From Chloroflexota bacterium (GTDB lineage: Bacteria > Chloroflexota > Dormibacteria > Dormibacterales > Dormibacteraceae), in assembly GCA_005889135.1 (NCBI GenBank), contig VBEK01000138.1, positions 1-64,000 of the forward strand: DNA of 64,000 bases, in the 5' to 3' direction. A model generated the notes under the pieces. That model was given only the letters and a program-made list of their open reading frames with translations, had not been told where the DNA came from and made no database searches. Below are positions 9,539 to 17,422 of the stretch, one piece after another (position 1 is the first letter of the stretch; every line of letters begins with the position of its first letter). A program made the position numbers and the translations under genes.

Positions 9539-9596
9539 GAGCCCCCTCCGTTGCACACATCGCCTGGATGCGTTTAGACAGATCACGCCTGGTGAC

Positions 9597-9615
9597 GGCC
9601 GGAGTGAATCCGGCC
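9597..9615 (-). terminator. Short hairpin after ilvE
   Basis: GGCCGGA (9597-9603) and TCCGGCC (9609-9615) form a perfect 7-bp stem with a 5-base loop, 17 bases after the ilvE stop. There is no T-run behind it, so it could be a weak or Rho-assisted end, or an RNA-stabilising hairpin. Confidence 0.35.
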
Positions 9616-9631
9616 TACAGCCCCACCTCGT

Positions 9632-10597
9632 CTAGTAAACGGGGATCGTCCAGTCCTTGTACTTCGGCAGCTCGCCGCGGACGGCGCCGAAGTAGATGTT
9701 CTGGAGCTCCTGCGTGAACTCCCCCACCTTGCCGTTGCCGACCGGCCTCCGGTCGACCTCGATGACCGGAGAGATCTGCGCGCCCGTGCCGCACAGAAGC
9801 AGCTCGTCGCACGTGTAGAGCTCGGTGCGGTCGATGCTCCGCTCCTGCACCTCGATGTTGAGCTCGTCGCCGATCACCTTCATCAGCAGCTGCCGGGTCA
9901 CGCCCTCGAGGATGTCGTCGGTCACCGGCGGGGTGACGAAGACGCCGTCCTTGAGCATGAAGACGTTCTCCGCCGAGCCTTCCGACACGTGGCCGTCGAT
10001 CGACATCACGATCGCCTCGTCGAAGCCGCCCTCCACGGCCTCCGATTTCGCGAGCGCCGCCTGCGCGTACGAGCCTGTGATCTTCGCCCGCGCCGGCAGC
10101 GCCTGGTCGGGGACACGCCGCCAGCTGCTCACCATGCAGCGGATGCCGGCCTCGACCTCCACGTACTTGCCGAACGGCACCGCGTAGATGAAGAAGTTGC
10201 GGTCGAGATTGTGGAGGCGGACGCCGATCTCCTCACTCGACGTGTAGAGCAGCGGCCGCACATAAACGTCGGATTTGAACTCGTTGCGGCGCAGCAGCTC
10301 GAGTGTGAAGTTGACGAGCTCCTCGGTCGAGTACGGCAGCTTCATGCGCATGACATTGGCCGAGCGGTGCATGCGGTCGTAGTGCGCCGCCGCCGCCAGG
10401 AGGTAGAGCTGACCCTTCTTCTGGTTCCAGTAGGCACGGATACCCTCGAAGACCGCCGTCCCGTAGTGCAGCGCGTGCGTCATCAGGCCGAGCTTCACAT
10501 CGTGATAGCGCGCGAAGTCGCCGTCGAAGAAGACCCACGTGTTGGGATGGACCGCCGGCTTCTTCGCCGCGGTCTTGGCTTTCGTATCCACACCCAT
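9632..10597 (-). CDS. ilvE: Branched-chain amino acid aminotransferase
   Basis: About 321 residues, PLP-dependent fold type IV (class IV aminotransferase). Last step of Leu/Ile/Val synthesis. Motifs include GLMTHALHYGTAVFEGIRAY, the KITGSYAQAALAK segment carrying the PLP lysine, EAIVMSIDGHVSEGSAENVF, and the C-terminal LLCGTGAQISPV. The ATG at 10597 is preferred; a TTG two codons upstream (10603) is possible. The extreme N-terminus is Lys/Ala-rich and not part of the fold. Confidence 0.93.
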   Translation of the reverse strand: MGVDTKAKTAAKKPAVHPNTWVFFDGDFARYHDVKLGLMTHALHYGTAVFEGIRAYWNQKKGQLYLLAAAAHYDRMHRSANVMRMKLPYSTEELVNFTLELLRRNEFKSDVYVRPLLYTSSEEIGVRLHNLDRNFFIYAVPFGKYVEVEAGIRCMVSSWRRVPDQALPARAKITGSYAQAALAKSEAVEGGFDEAIVMSIDGHVSEGSAENVFMLKDGVFVTPPVTDDILEGVTRQLLMKVIGDELNIEVQERSIDRTELYTCDELLLCGTGAQISPVIEVDRRPVGNGKVGEFTQELQNIYFGAVRGELPKYKDWTIPVY

Positions 10598-10660
10598 GCT
10601 CAAGTAAGTGTATTGCCCGGCGGGGTACTTACCTTTCCCGGGCGGTTACGATTTCCGAAC

Positions 10661-11035
10661 GTGAGCCTCTACGGCATCATCGCCGACCTGCGCCGCGAGC
10701 ACCCGACGACGGCTGCGACGCAGACGCTGGACCTGGTCGTTGCCGAGCTGGGCAAGACGCGCGACAACCTGAAGGAGGCCGTCGCCAACCTTGAGAGCAA
10801 GGCGCTGCCGTCGGGCGGCAAGCCCGTGGTCGACCAGCTCGTCCAGCGGGCGCGGACCGACGGCCTTTACGACGTCGACTACGGGCCCGACCCCTACGAC
10901 AAGCCGCCGCCGGAGCCTCTGGACGAAGGCACTGCCGGCATCGGCGCCCTGCTGGCCATCTCTTCGCTGGTGGGCGTGGCCCTCGCGGTCGTCGCGGTGA
11001 TCGTCGGGCTGAACGCGATCGCAAGCGGTGGCTGA
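10661..11035 (+). CDS. Small single-pass membrane protein, unknown
   Basis: 124 residues from a GTG start, not recognised. The N-terminal ~75 residues are predicted helical and charged (LRREHPTTAATQTLDLV, KTRDNLKEAVANLESKALP). A Pro/Asp-rich stretch (YGPDPYDKPPPEP) follows, and a single hydrophobic helix (GALLAISSLVGVALAVVAVI) sits near the C-terminus, suggesting a tail-anchored protein. It overlaps yajQ by 8 bases and is divergent from ilvE. Confidence 0.6.
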   Translation: MSLYGIIADLRREHPTTAATQTLDLVVAELGKTRDNLKEAVANLESKALPSGGKPVVDQLVQRARTDGLYDVDYGPDPYDKPPPEPLDEGTAGIGALLAISSLVGVALAVVAVIVGLNAIASGG

Positions 11036-11519
11036 GTTCTCGTTCGACGTCGTGTCCGAGTTCAACCCCGCCGAGCTGACCAACACCCTCGACCAGGCGC
11101 GCCGTGAGGTGGGCACCCGCTTCGACTTCAAGGACACCGCGACCAGCTACGAGCAGCGCGGCGACGTCATCGTCATCGAGTCATCGACCGAGGACCGGGC
11201 GCGGGCCGCGCTGCAGGTGCTGCGCGAGAAGGCCGCCCGGCGCCAGCTCTCGCCCAAGCTGTTCAAGGCCGGCGACCCGAAGACGGTGGGCAAGGGCCGC
11301 GGCCAGATCGAGGTCCAGCTGAACGCGGGCATCAACGACGACCTGGCGCGCGACCTCCGCAAGCGCATCCAGAACGTCTCCAGCAAGCTCCAGGTCCGCA
11401 TCCAGGGCGACCAGCTCCGGGTCGTGAGCAAGGACAAGGACACGCTCCAGCTGGTCATCAAGTCGCTTCGTGACGCCGAGGACATCCCGGTGCCGCTGCA
11501 GTTCACGAACTACCGCTAG
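11028..11519 (+). CDS. yajQ: YajQ family nucleotide-binding protein
   Basis: 163 residues, full length. Starts at GTG with AEFSFDVVSEFNPAEL, and carries the family pattern RFDFKDT and KLFKAGDPKTVGKGRGQ, ending in PVPLQFTNYR. YajQ proteins bind nucleotides (cyclic di-GMP in Xanthomonas) and have been linked to RNA binding; the role here is not known. It is 10 bases upstream of hisA. Confidence 0.92.
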   Translation: MAEFSFDVVSEFNPAELTNTLDQARREVGTRFDFKDTATSYEQRGDVIVIESSTEDRARAALQVLREKAARRQLSPKLFKAGDPKTVGKGRGQIEVQLNAGINDDLARDLRKRIQNVSSKLQVRIQGDQLRVVSKDKDTLQLVIKSLRDAEDIPVPLQFTNYR

Positions 11520-11529
11520 GCCGAGGGTC

Positions 11530-12234
11530 ATGGTCGTCATTCCAGCGATCGACATCCTCGGAGGGCGCTGCGTGCGCCTGACCCAGGGCAAGTACGAGCA
11601 GCCGACCGTCTATGCGGAGGATCCGGTGACGATGGCGCAGCGGTTCGCCGCCGCCGGCGCGCAGCTGATCCACGTCGTCGACCTCGACGCCGCGCGAGGT
11701 TCCGCCAGCAACCGGACGGTGATCGCACAGATGCTCGAGCAGTCGAAGGTCGAGATGCAAGTGGCTGGCGGCGTGCGCACCGAGGATGCGGTGAAAGCGC
11801 TGCTGGACAGCGGGGCTCACGCCGTGGTCATGGCGACTACCGCCGTGCGCGACCCGCACCTTTTCGAGCGCTGTGCGTTCGGGCATCCGGGCAAGGTGAT
11901 GGCTGCACTCGACGTCCGCGACAACAAGGCCGCCGTCGGCGGGTGGCTGGACACCGACCCCGTCGTGCTCAAGGCGCTTGTCGGACGCTGGGCCGACTTG
12001 CCGCTCGCGGGCGTCATCCTCACGTGCATCGACCGCGACGGCACGATGAGCGGCCCCGACCTGGACACCCTGGCAAAGGTGCGGAAGATGACCCGGCTGG
12101 AGCTGCAGTACTCGGGCGGCGTCTCCTCGCTTGACGACATCCGCCGGATCAACGCCACGGGCGCGCACGGCGTGATCCTCGGCAAAGCGCTCTACGAGGG
12201 GCGACTGAGGCTGGAGGAAGCGCTGGCCCTGTGA
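11530..12234 (+). CDS. hisA: ProFAR isomerase of histidine synthesis (HisA)
   Basis: 234 residues. Isomerises ProFAR to PRFAR, the fourth step of histidine synthesis, on a beta/alpha barrel. MVVIPAIDILGGRCVRLTQG contains the catalytic Asp; VAGGVRTEDAV, the TCIDRDGTMSGPD motif and SGGVSSLDDI complete the phosphate sites. The ATG at 11530 gives the conserved N-terminus. No other his gene is in the window. The stop overlaps the GTG of the next gene (GTGA). Confidence 0.93.
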   Translation: MVVIPAIDILGGRCVRLTQGKYEQPTVYAEDPVTMAQRFAAAGAQLIHVVDLDAARGSASNRTVIAQMLEQSKVEMQVAGGVRTEDAVKALLDSGAHAVVMATTAVRDPHLFERCAFGHPGKVMAALDVRDNKAAVGGWLDTDPVVLKALVGRWADLPLAGVILTCIDRDGTMSGPDLDTLAKVRKMTRLELQYSGGVSSLDDIRRINATGAHGVILGKALYEGRLRLEEALAL

Positions 12235-12623
12235 AAGCCGCCGCGATCGTCGCGGCCGCACTCGTGCTCCTCGCCTGCGGCGGGCGTGAGACCGCCGACG
12301 ACCAGGCCCTGCACAACGACATTCAGAACAGCTCGGACGGCGCCGAGGTGACGTTCGACGCGACTGTCATCACAGACCCGGTCGAGAGCGGCGGCCATGA
12401 GAGGTTCGAGGTGCGCACGACCACAGGTGAGCTGCTCGAGGTGGACCACAACACATCGCTTGCGCAAGCGGTGCCCGTGCACAAGGGCGACGCCGTGATC
12501 ATCCACGGGCGGCTGTTCATCGACCCGGGGCCGCGCTACGGCGTGCACTGCACACACGCGACGACTTCCACAGGCTGCCCTGACCCGGGATGGATCGAGT
12601 ACAACAGCAACTATTACGAATGA
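12231..12623 (+). CDS. DUF3465-like lipoprotein
   Basis: 130 residues from GTG. A short signal sequence ends in a lipobox (VLLACGG), so the mature protein should be lipid-anchored at Cys16. The rest resembles DUF3465, a small OB-like domain: RFEVRTTTGELLEVDHN, VPVHKGDAVIIHGRLFIDPG and CTHATTSTGCPDPGWIEYN. Function unknown. It is linked to hisA by GTGA and to the next microprotein by ATGA. Confidence 0.7.
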   Translation: MKAAAIVAAALVLLACGGRETADDQALHNDIQNSSDGAEVTFDATVITDPVESGGHERFEVRTTTGELLEVDHNTSLAQAVPVHKGDAVIIHGRLFIDPGPRYGVHCTHATTSTGCPDPGWIEYNSNYYE

Positions 12624-12763
12624 GCGGTCCATCGACGTTCCTTCGCAACCTCGTCGCCGGCAACCTGAGTCCGGCGGAGCGCATGCGCCGCGTGCTCACC
12701 AACCTGGGCCGCCGTACCGGCGGCAGTGGGTGCTGCGGTCACTACGGGGACCCCGGGTGTTGA
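12620..12763 (+). CDS. 47-residue Cys-rich microprotein (CCGxYGxPGC tail)
   Basis: Starts at an ATG that overlaps the preceding lipoprotein stop (ATGA) and ends in TGA at 12763. The N-terminal 30 residues are an amphipathic basic segment (NLSPAERMRRVLTNLGRR). The tail is GCCGHYGDPGC with three cysteines, a pattern that may bind metal or be redox active. I recall similar short tails in other high-GC bacteria but cannot name a family. The coupling and the clear motif argue that it is real. Array B begins about 60 bases downstream. Confidence 0.55.
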   Translation: MSGPSTFLRNLVAGNLSPAERMRRVLTNLGRRTGGSGCCGHYGDPGC

Positions 12764-12793
12764 ATGACGAAAGACGAGGCCCGTGCGGCCGGC

Positions 12794-13052
12794 CTGATCA
12801 AATGACGAAGGACAAGCAGACGGATAGTCGCGACTAACCCCGGTCTTGCGACACGAGGTTCGTGCATAGTCGCGACTAACGCGGGAGTTGGCGCACGAGG
12901 TACCCGGATAGTCGCGACTAACGCGGGTTTTGAAACACGAGGTGAACGGATACGCGCGACGAACTGCACTTTTGGAGCACGAGATGCGCGGATAGTCGCG
13001 ACTATCCGCGTCGAGAGACCACCGCACCCAGCCCGTTCTGATCAAATGACGA
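12794..13052 (+). repeat. 42-bp palindromic array B (five units) with flanking direct repeats
   Basis: Five units start at 12823, 12865, 12907, 12949 and 12991, each exactly 42 bases apart. Three read GATAGTCGCGACTAAC or differ only in the first base. The fourth is degenerate (GATACGCGCGACGAAC), and the last is the perfect palindrome GATAGTCGCGACTATC. The 26-base gaps also resemble one another (CGGG-TT-TG then CACGAGGT). A 15-base direct repeat, CTGATCAAATGACGA, flanks the array at 12794-12808 and 13038-13052; the right copy ends one base before the quinone reductase ATG. No other gene is seen between 12764 and 13053. Confidence 0.9.
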
Positions 13053-13053
13053 G

Positions 13054-13989
13054 ATGAGGGCAGTTGCCTTCGAACGCAACGGGGGACCCGAAGTCCTCGA
13101 GTTCAAGGAAGTGCCTGACCCTTCGCCACGCGCCGGTCAGGTGCTGGTCGACATCGAGACGGTGGGAGTCAACTTCCGCGACGTGTACGAGCGCGAGGGC
13201 GGCGGATACGGCTCGGCTCCTCCCGCGATCATCGGCGTCGAAGGCTCCGGCAGGACGGCGGACGGCAGGCGGGTGGCGTGGGTCGACGTTCCCAACAGCT
13301 ACGCCGAGCGCGTGGCCGCCAACCCGGACAAGCTCGTGCCCATCCCCGACCAGGTGCCCACCGAGATCGCCGCGGCCGCGCTGCTGCAGGGCATCACCGC
13401 TCTGTACCTCGCCCACGAGTCGTACCCGATCCAGAATGGCGACGCGGTGCTAATCCACGCCGGCGCGGGTGGAGTCGGGTTGCTGCTCACGCAGATCGCG
13501 AAGTCGCTGGGCGCACGCGTCATCGCCACGACCTCTTCGGCGGAGAAGGCGAAGCTTGCTAGAGAGGCGGGCGCCGACGATGTGATCGATTACGCCGGCT
13601 TCGCCAAGAAGGCGCGCGAGATCACCGGCGGCGAGGGGGTTGCCGCGGTGTACGACGGCGTCGGCAAGGCGACGTTCTACGAGGGCCTGGAGGCGATCCG
13701 GCCGTTCGGACGGATGATCCTCTACGGCGCGGCCAGCGGGCAGCCTGATCCCTTGCCTGTGGCGAAGCTCGCTCCGCTCGGATCTCTGTATGTGCAGCGG
13801 CCGACGCTGCACACCTACACCCGCACCGCCGGGATGCTGCGCGACCGTGCGCGCCAGGTCTTCGACCTCATCGCGAGGGGCGAGCTGAAGGTTCACATCG
13901 GCGCCCGCTACCCGCTGGAGGCGGCGCGGCAGGCCCACATCGACCTTCAGGCCCGCAAGACGACCGGGAAGATCCTTCTCCTTCCCTAG
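13054..13989 (+). CDS. Zinc-free medium-chain quinone oxidoreductase (Qor-like)
   Basis: 311 residues. An MDR-family enzyme, probably NADPH:quinone reductase or enoyl reductase. MRAVAFERNGGPEVLEF is the typical start; the nucleotide site is AGAGGVGLLLTQIAKSLGA near 145-163, followed by TTSSAEKAKLAREAGADDVI. Zinc ligands are absent, as in Qor. There is little Shine-Dalgarno sequence, and the base before the ATG is the end of the array-B flanking repeat. Its stop overlaps that of the convergent SDR gene by 4 bases. Confidence 0.88.
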   Translation: MRAVAFERNGGPEVLEFKEVPDPSPRAGQVLVDIETVGVNFRDVYEREGGGYGSAPPAIIGVEGSGRTADGRRVAWVDVPNSYAERVAANPDKLVPIPDQVPTEIAAAALLQGITALYLAHESYPIQNGDAVLIHAGAGGVGLLLTQIAKSLGARVIATTSSAEKAKLAREAGADDVIDYAGFAKKAREITGGEGVAAVYDGVGKATFYEGLEAIRPFGRMILYGAASGQPDPLPVAKLAPLGSLYVQRPTLHTYTRTAGMLRDRARQVFDLIARGELKVHIGARYPLEAARQAHIDLQARKTTGKILLLP

Positions 13990-14741
13990 CTCTTGGCTTT
14001 CGGTGCCTTGCGCGCGACTGTCGTCACGTTGGCCTGCGCCACCGGCCGCACGACCATCTCATCGATGTCGACGTGCGGCGGACGGGTGACGGCGAACACG
14101 ACGCAGTCGGCGATGTCCTCGGCGGTGAGCGGCTTGAGTCCCTCGTAGACGGCCTTTGCCGCCTTACGGTCGCCGTGGAAACGAACGACGCTGAACTCCG
14201 TCTCCACCAGCCCGGGCGCGATCTCGGTGATCCGGATCGGCTCGCCGTTGAGCTCGATGCGCAGCGTCTTTGTGATCGCGCGCACCGCGTGCTTGGCCGC
14301 GGTGTAGCCGGCCCCTCCCTTGTAGGTCTCGAAGCCCGCGATCGAGCCGATGTTGACGATGTGCCCGTGCCTCGCCTTGCGCAGAAGCGGCAGGCACGCC
14401 CGGGTCATCCACATCAGGCCCAGGACGTTGGTCTTCCACATCCCGATCCACTCGTCGTCCTTCGCCTCGGCGATGGGGTTGAGCCCAAGCGCGCCGCCGG
14501 CGTTGTTCACGAGCACGTCGATGCGGCCGAATCTCTTGCCCACCTCGCGGACGAACTCGTCGACGCTCTGCTCGTCTGTCACGTCGAGGCGAAGGGCGAG
14601 CCCTTCCTCGCCCGCGACCTGGCCCAGCCGCTCCACGCGACGCGCCCCGGCGACGATCCGGAAGCCCTGGCGGCCGAGCGCGACCGCCGTGGCCGCGCCG
14701 ATGCCGGAAGAAGCACCTGTGATGACGGCGACAGGAGTCAA
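13986..14741 (-). CDS. Short-chain dehydrogenase/reductase (YdfG-like)
   Basis: 251 residues from TTG. Classical SDR: TGASSGIGAATA near 9-20, NNAGG near 88, a catalytic Ser in VNIGSIAGFETYKGG and YTAAKHAVRA with the Tyr-x3-Lys pair. The EIAPGLVETEFS motif and length fit the YdfG/serine-dehydrogenase-like group, which oxidises 3-hydroxy acids; substrate not certain. A GGGGA lies upstream of the TTG. Confidence 0.85.
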   Translation of the reverse strand: MTPVAVITGASSGIGAATAVALGRQGFRIVAGARRVERLGQVAGEEGLALRLDVTDEQSVDEFVREVGKRFGRIDVLVNNAGGALGLNPIAEAKDDEWIGMWKTNVLGLMWMTRACLPLLRKARHGHIVNIGSIAGFETYKGGAGYTAAKHAVRAITKTLRIELNGEPIRITEIAPGLVETEFSVVRFHGDRKAAKAVYEGLKPLTAEDIADCVVFAVTRPPHVDIDEMVVRPVAQANVTTVARKAPKAKS

Positions 14742-14805
14742 GCTTTCGGTCCCCTCAGGTAAAGGCTTACAAATCCAGCCTCGCCCAAGCGTAACCTAGG
14801 GAAAA

Positions 14806-15267
14806 ATGCTGGACGCGGTTGTGGCCCTCGTCGTGCTCTTCCTGATCGCGTCAGGTGTGCTCGTCATGATCGGCCCGGGCACACTGACCCGCAGGCTCCG
14901 ATCCGTGATCCGTCGGCCCCGTGGCATCGCCGCCCTCTTCGAGCCTCGCCCACTCCGCGAGGCCGTGACCCCGGTGCAGAACCCGAAGACACAGCGCGTC
15001 ATGGTCGCTGCCGGCCGGCTCGCCAACTGGCTGCGCGCCCACGGCCAGGACGACGCCGCGCGGGAGATCCGCAGCGCGGCCGCGCGGCTGACCGGCAACG
15101 AACCGGCGGGTCTGTACGCGCTGCAGACGACGCTGCGCCGGATCCGCGTGGTCAACGTCACCGACAGCGCGGCGCAGGAACGCTTGAAGGCGCTGGTCGC
15201 CGAGCTCCGGACCGCCGTCCAGGATCGCTTCGAGCAGCTCGAGCTGCTTCCGTTCCGACGCCCCTGA
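14806..15267 (+). CDS. Small membrane-anchored protein, unknown
   Basis: 153 residues. A hydrophobic N-terminal helix (VVALVVLFLIASGVLVMIG) acts as an anchor. A soluble basic, helical domain follows (VAAGRLANWLRAHGQDDAAR, then LYALQTTLRRIRVVNVTD). Not recognised. It starts 13 bases after an AGGGA-like site, and its TGA stop overlaps the CTG start inferred for the RidA-like gene. Confidence 0.6.
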   Translation: MLDAVVALVVLFLIASGVLVMIGPGTLTRRLRSVIRRPRGIAALFEPRPLREAVTPVQNPKTQRVMVAAGRLANWLRAHGQDDAAREIRSAAARLTGNEPAGLYALQTTLRRIRVVNVTDSAAQERLKALVAELRTAVQDRFEQLELLPFRRP

Positions 15268-15647
15268 CCGAGCGGCGGCGCGTCAGCTCCGGGTCACCGT
15301 TCGAGAAGACGCTCGGGTTTTGTCGTGCCATGCGCGCCGGCGACCGCGTCGAGGTCGCAGGCACGGCCCCGATCTGGCCCGACGGCCACGTCGATCCCGA
15401 CCCCTACGTCCAGGCCCGGCGCTGTCTGGAGATCATCGCCGCCGCGCTGGGCGAGCTCGGGGCCTCCGTGGACCAGGTCGTGCGGACGCGGATGTTCGTC
15501 ACCGACGCCGCGTTCAGCGAGCCGGTGGGCAGGGCTCACGGCGAGGTGATGAAGGACGCCCGCCCGGTGTCGACGATGGTGGTGGTCAAGGGCTTGCTCG
15601 ACGAGCGCTGGAAGGTCGAGATCGAGGCCGAGGCCGTCACCTCTTGA
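15264..15647 (+). CDS. RidA/YjgF family protein
   Basis: 127 residues if it starts at CTG 15264. RidA-type proteins deaminate reactive enamines/imines; this branch (starting T-E-R-R-R-V-S-S-G-S) is less characterised. Conserved parts are VRTRMFVTD near residue 75 and the C-terminal KVEIEAEA. The first ATG (15330) would cut off the conserved RRRVSSGSPFEKTLGF strand, and no GTG or TTG is available. The CTG forms a CTGA overlap with the upstream stop. Its 3' end runs 11 bases into the convergent SRPBCC gene. Confidence 0.75.
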   Translation: MTERRRVSSGSPFEKTLGFCRAMRAGDRVEVAGTAPIWPDGHVDPDPYVQARRCLEIIAAALGELGASVDQVVRTRMFVTDAAFSEPVGRAHGEVMKDARPVSTMVVVKGLLDERWKVEIEAEAVTS

Positions 15648-16098
15648 CGCTCGGCCTGGGGCCCTTGCCGGACTCGACGTACTTCTTCAGCGACTGCATG
15701 TTCTTGCGGATCCCGGCCGCGTACTGGGGGCCGAGCACGCCGGTCGCGAACCGGAGCAGGCCACCGAGCTGGTAGTCCATCTCGTAGACCAGGCGCGTGG
15801 AGCCGTCCTTGCGGGCCGTGTAGGTATACGACCACGTTCCGTTCAGCGGACCTTTGATGAACCGGCCCGCGCACCTCTTCGGCTTGCTCCACACGTCCTG
15901 TTCGACCTCGAGCCGGACCTTCTGGCCGCCGATGTCGAGGTGGTAGCGATAGCGCGTGCCCTTGCCGGGCGGACCGCCGTCGAGAGTCTCCACCCGGTCG
16001 AGGTTGGTCGTCCACTTCGGCGCGTTCTTCACGTCCTCGGCCACGACCGCCCACACCCGTTCGGGGGGCGCCTCGATGTCGACCACCTCGCGGACCAT
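15637..16098 (-). CDS. SRPBCC (START/polyketide cyclase-like) family protein
   Basis: 153 residues. Begins VREVVDIEAPPERVWAVVAED, the standard entry of the SRPBCC helix-grip fold, and contains KWTTNLDRVETLDGGPPGKG and LVYEMDYQLGG. Such proteins bind hydrophobic ligands in a deep pocket; no ligand can be assigned. An ATG at 16182 would overlap the divergent MFS gene and is unlikely; the ATG at 16098 fits the family. Confidence 0.8.
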   Translation of the reverse strand: MVREVVDIEAPPERVWAVVAEDVKNAPKWTTNLDRVETLDGGPPGKGTRYRYHLDIGGQKVRLEVEQDVWSKPKRCAGRFIKGPLNGTWSYTYTARKDGSTRLVYEMDYQLGGLLRFATGVLGPQYAAGIRKNMQSLKKYVESGKGPRPSVKR

Positions 16099-16126
16099 GG
16101 CCACGCCCCGATGATCGCACCGCGCC

Positions 16127-17422
16127 GTGAGTGAGGTCGTTCCGGCTCCGAGCCGGATGCTGGGCGCGCTGCGCCACCGCAACTACCGCTTTTTCCTGGT
16201 GGGCCAGATCGTCTCCACCGTCGGCACGTGGATGCAGACCGTCGCGCTCCCATGGCTTGCCCTCGAGCTGACACACAACGGCTTCCTCGTCGGTCTTGCC
16301 CTTGCGGCGCAGTTCTTGCCCGTCCTGGTCCTCAGTCCGCTCGCCGGCGAGATCGCCGACCGCTACCGCAAGCGCCGGGTCTTGCTCGTGACGCAAAGCT
16401 CGTTCGTCGTCCCGCCCCTCGCCCTGTTCGTGCTCACGGCCACCGGCCATGCGCAGTACTGGGAGGTCGTCGTCGCGGCGCTTGTCACCGGGACGATCAA
16501 CGCCCTCGACGTCCCGTGTCGGCAGGCGTTCCAGGTCGAGCTTGTCGGCAAGCAGGACTTGCTGAACGCCATCGCCCTCAACTCCTCGGTCTTCAACGCC
16601 TCGGCCGTGATCGGACCTTCGATCGCAGGTGTGCTGATCGCCGTCGTCGGCGTGCCCATCTGCTTCCTCTTGAACTCCGTGAGCTATCTGGCGGCCATCG
16701 CGGCGCTGCTGCTGATGCGCGACCTCCCCACGGTGGAGCACCACCACGAGGAAGAGCCGCTGCGCGCGCGCCTGGCGCGCGGCGCGGCCTACGCTCGGGG
16801 CGAGCCGGTCGTCGGCCTGCTCCTGGTCGTCGTCGCCGTCTTCTCGCTGTTCGCGATGAACCGCACGACGCTTCTGCCGCTCTTCGCCGACCAGGTGCTG
16901 CACGTCGGCGCGCACGGGTTCGGGTTCCTGCTCGCCTCGATGGGCCTTGGGTCGTTGATCGGCGCGCTGACGCTGGCGTTCTTCCCTCGGCTCGGCGCCG
17001 ACCCGCGCCGCCAGCTCTGGATGGCGGGGATCTGGATCGCCGCCCTCCTCGAGTTCTCGCTGTCGCGCGTGTTCGCCGTCTCCCTGGTGACGCTCTTCGT
17101 CGCGGGCTACTGCCAGATCTCGTTCATCGCGGCCGCCAACAGCCGCATCCAGACCCTGACGCCCGACCGCCTTCGCGGCCGCGTCATGGCGCTCTACGCG
17201 GAGGCGCTGATCGGCGTCGGCCCGATCGGCGCGACGCAGGCGGGCGCGCTGGCGACGCTGTTCGGCGCGCCGTGGGCGCTCGCCATCGGGGCCACGATCG
17301 CCGGCGCGGTGGTGCTCGGTGTGCGGCTGTTAAAGCCTGAAGTCTTTGGTCAGCCGAGCAAGACTTCGAGCACCGAGGCCACCGCGAGCGCCGGCACGAG
17401 CCAGCGCAGCGCGCGCACGTAG
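16127..17422 (+). CDS. MFS exporter (EntS/MFS_3 type)
   Basis: 431 residues from GTG, with about 12 membrane segments. LRHRNYRFFLVGQIVSTVGTW is the typical first segment; the RYRKRRVLLVT loop and the late loop motif DRLRGRVMAL are typical of the EntS-like group. It probably exports a small molecule such as a siderophore or drug; substrate unknown. The last 73 bases overlap the 3' end of the convergent ABC permease gene. Confidence 0.85.
   Translation: MSEVVPAPSRMLGALRHRNYRFFLVGQIVSTVGTWMQTVALPWLALELTHNGFLVGLALAAQFLPVLVLSPLAGEIADRYRKRRVLLVTQSSFVVPPLALFVLTATGHAQYWEVVVAALVTGTINALDVPCRQAFQVELVGKQDLLNAIALNSSVFNASAVIGPSIAGVLIAVVGVPICFLLNSVSYLAAIAALLLMRDLPTVEHHHEEEPLRARLARGAAYARGEPVVGLLLVVVAVFSLFAMNRTTLLPLFADQVLHVGAHGFGFLLASMGLGSLIGALTLAFFPRLGADPRRQLWMAGIWIAALLEFSLSRVFAVSLVTLFVAGYCQISFIAAANSRIQTLTPDRLRGRVMALYAEALIGVGPIGATQAGALATLFGAPWALAIGATIAGAVVLGVRLLKPEVFGQPSKTSSTEATASAGTSQRSART

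Noticed and set aside
12823-13006. CRISPR array
   Set aside because: The repeated core is only 16 bases, the gaps are similar to one another rather than unique, the period is 42 bases, and there are no cas genes in the window.
12614-13045. Minus-strand ORF of 143 codons with 14-residue repeats (SRDYP-TSC-K pattern) across array B
   Set aside because: 42 is divisible by three, so any frame over the array gives protein repeats. Other arrays have 41- and 49-base steps that break the frame, and the ORF overlaps two better-supported genes.
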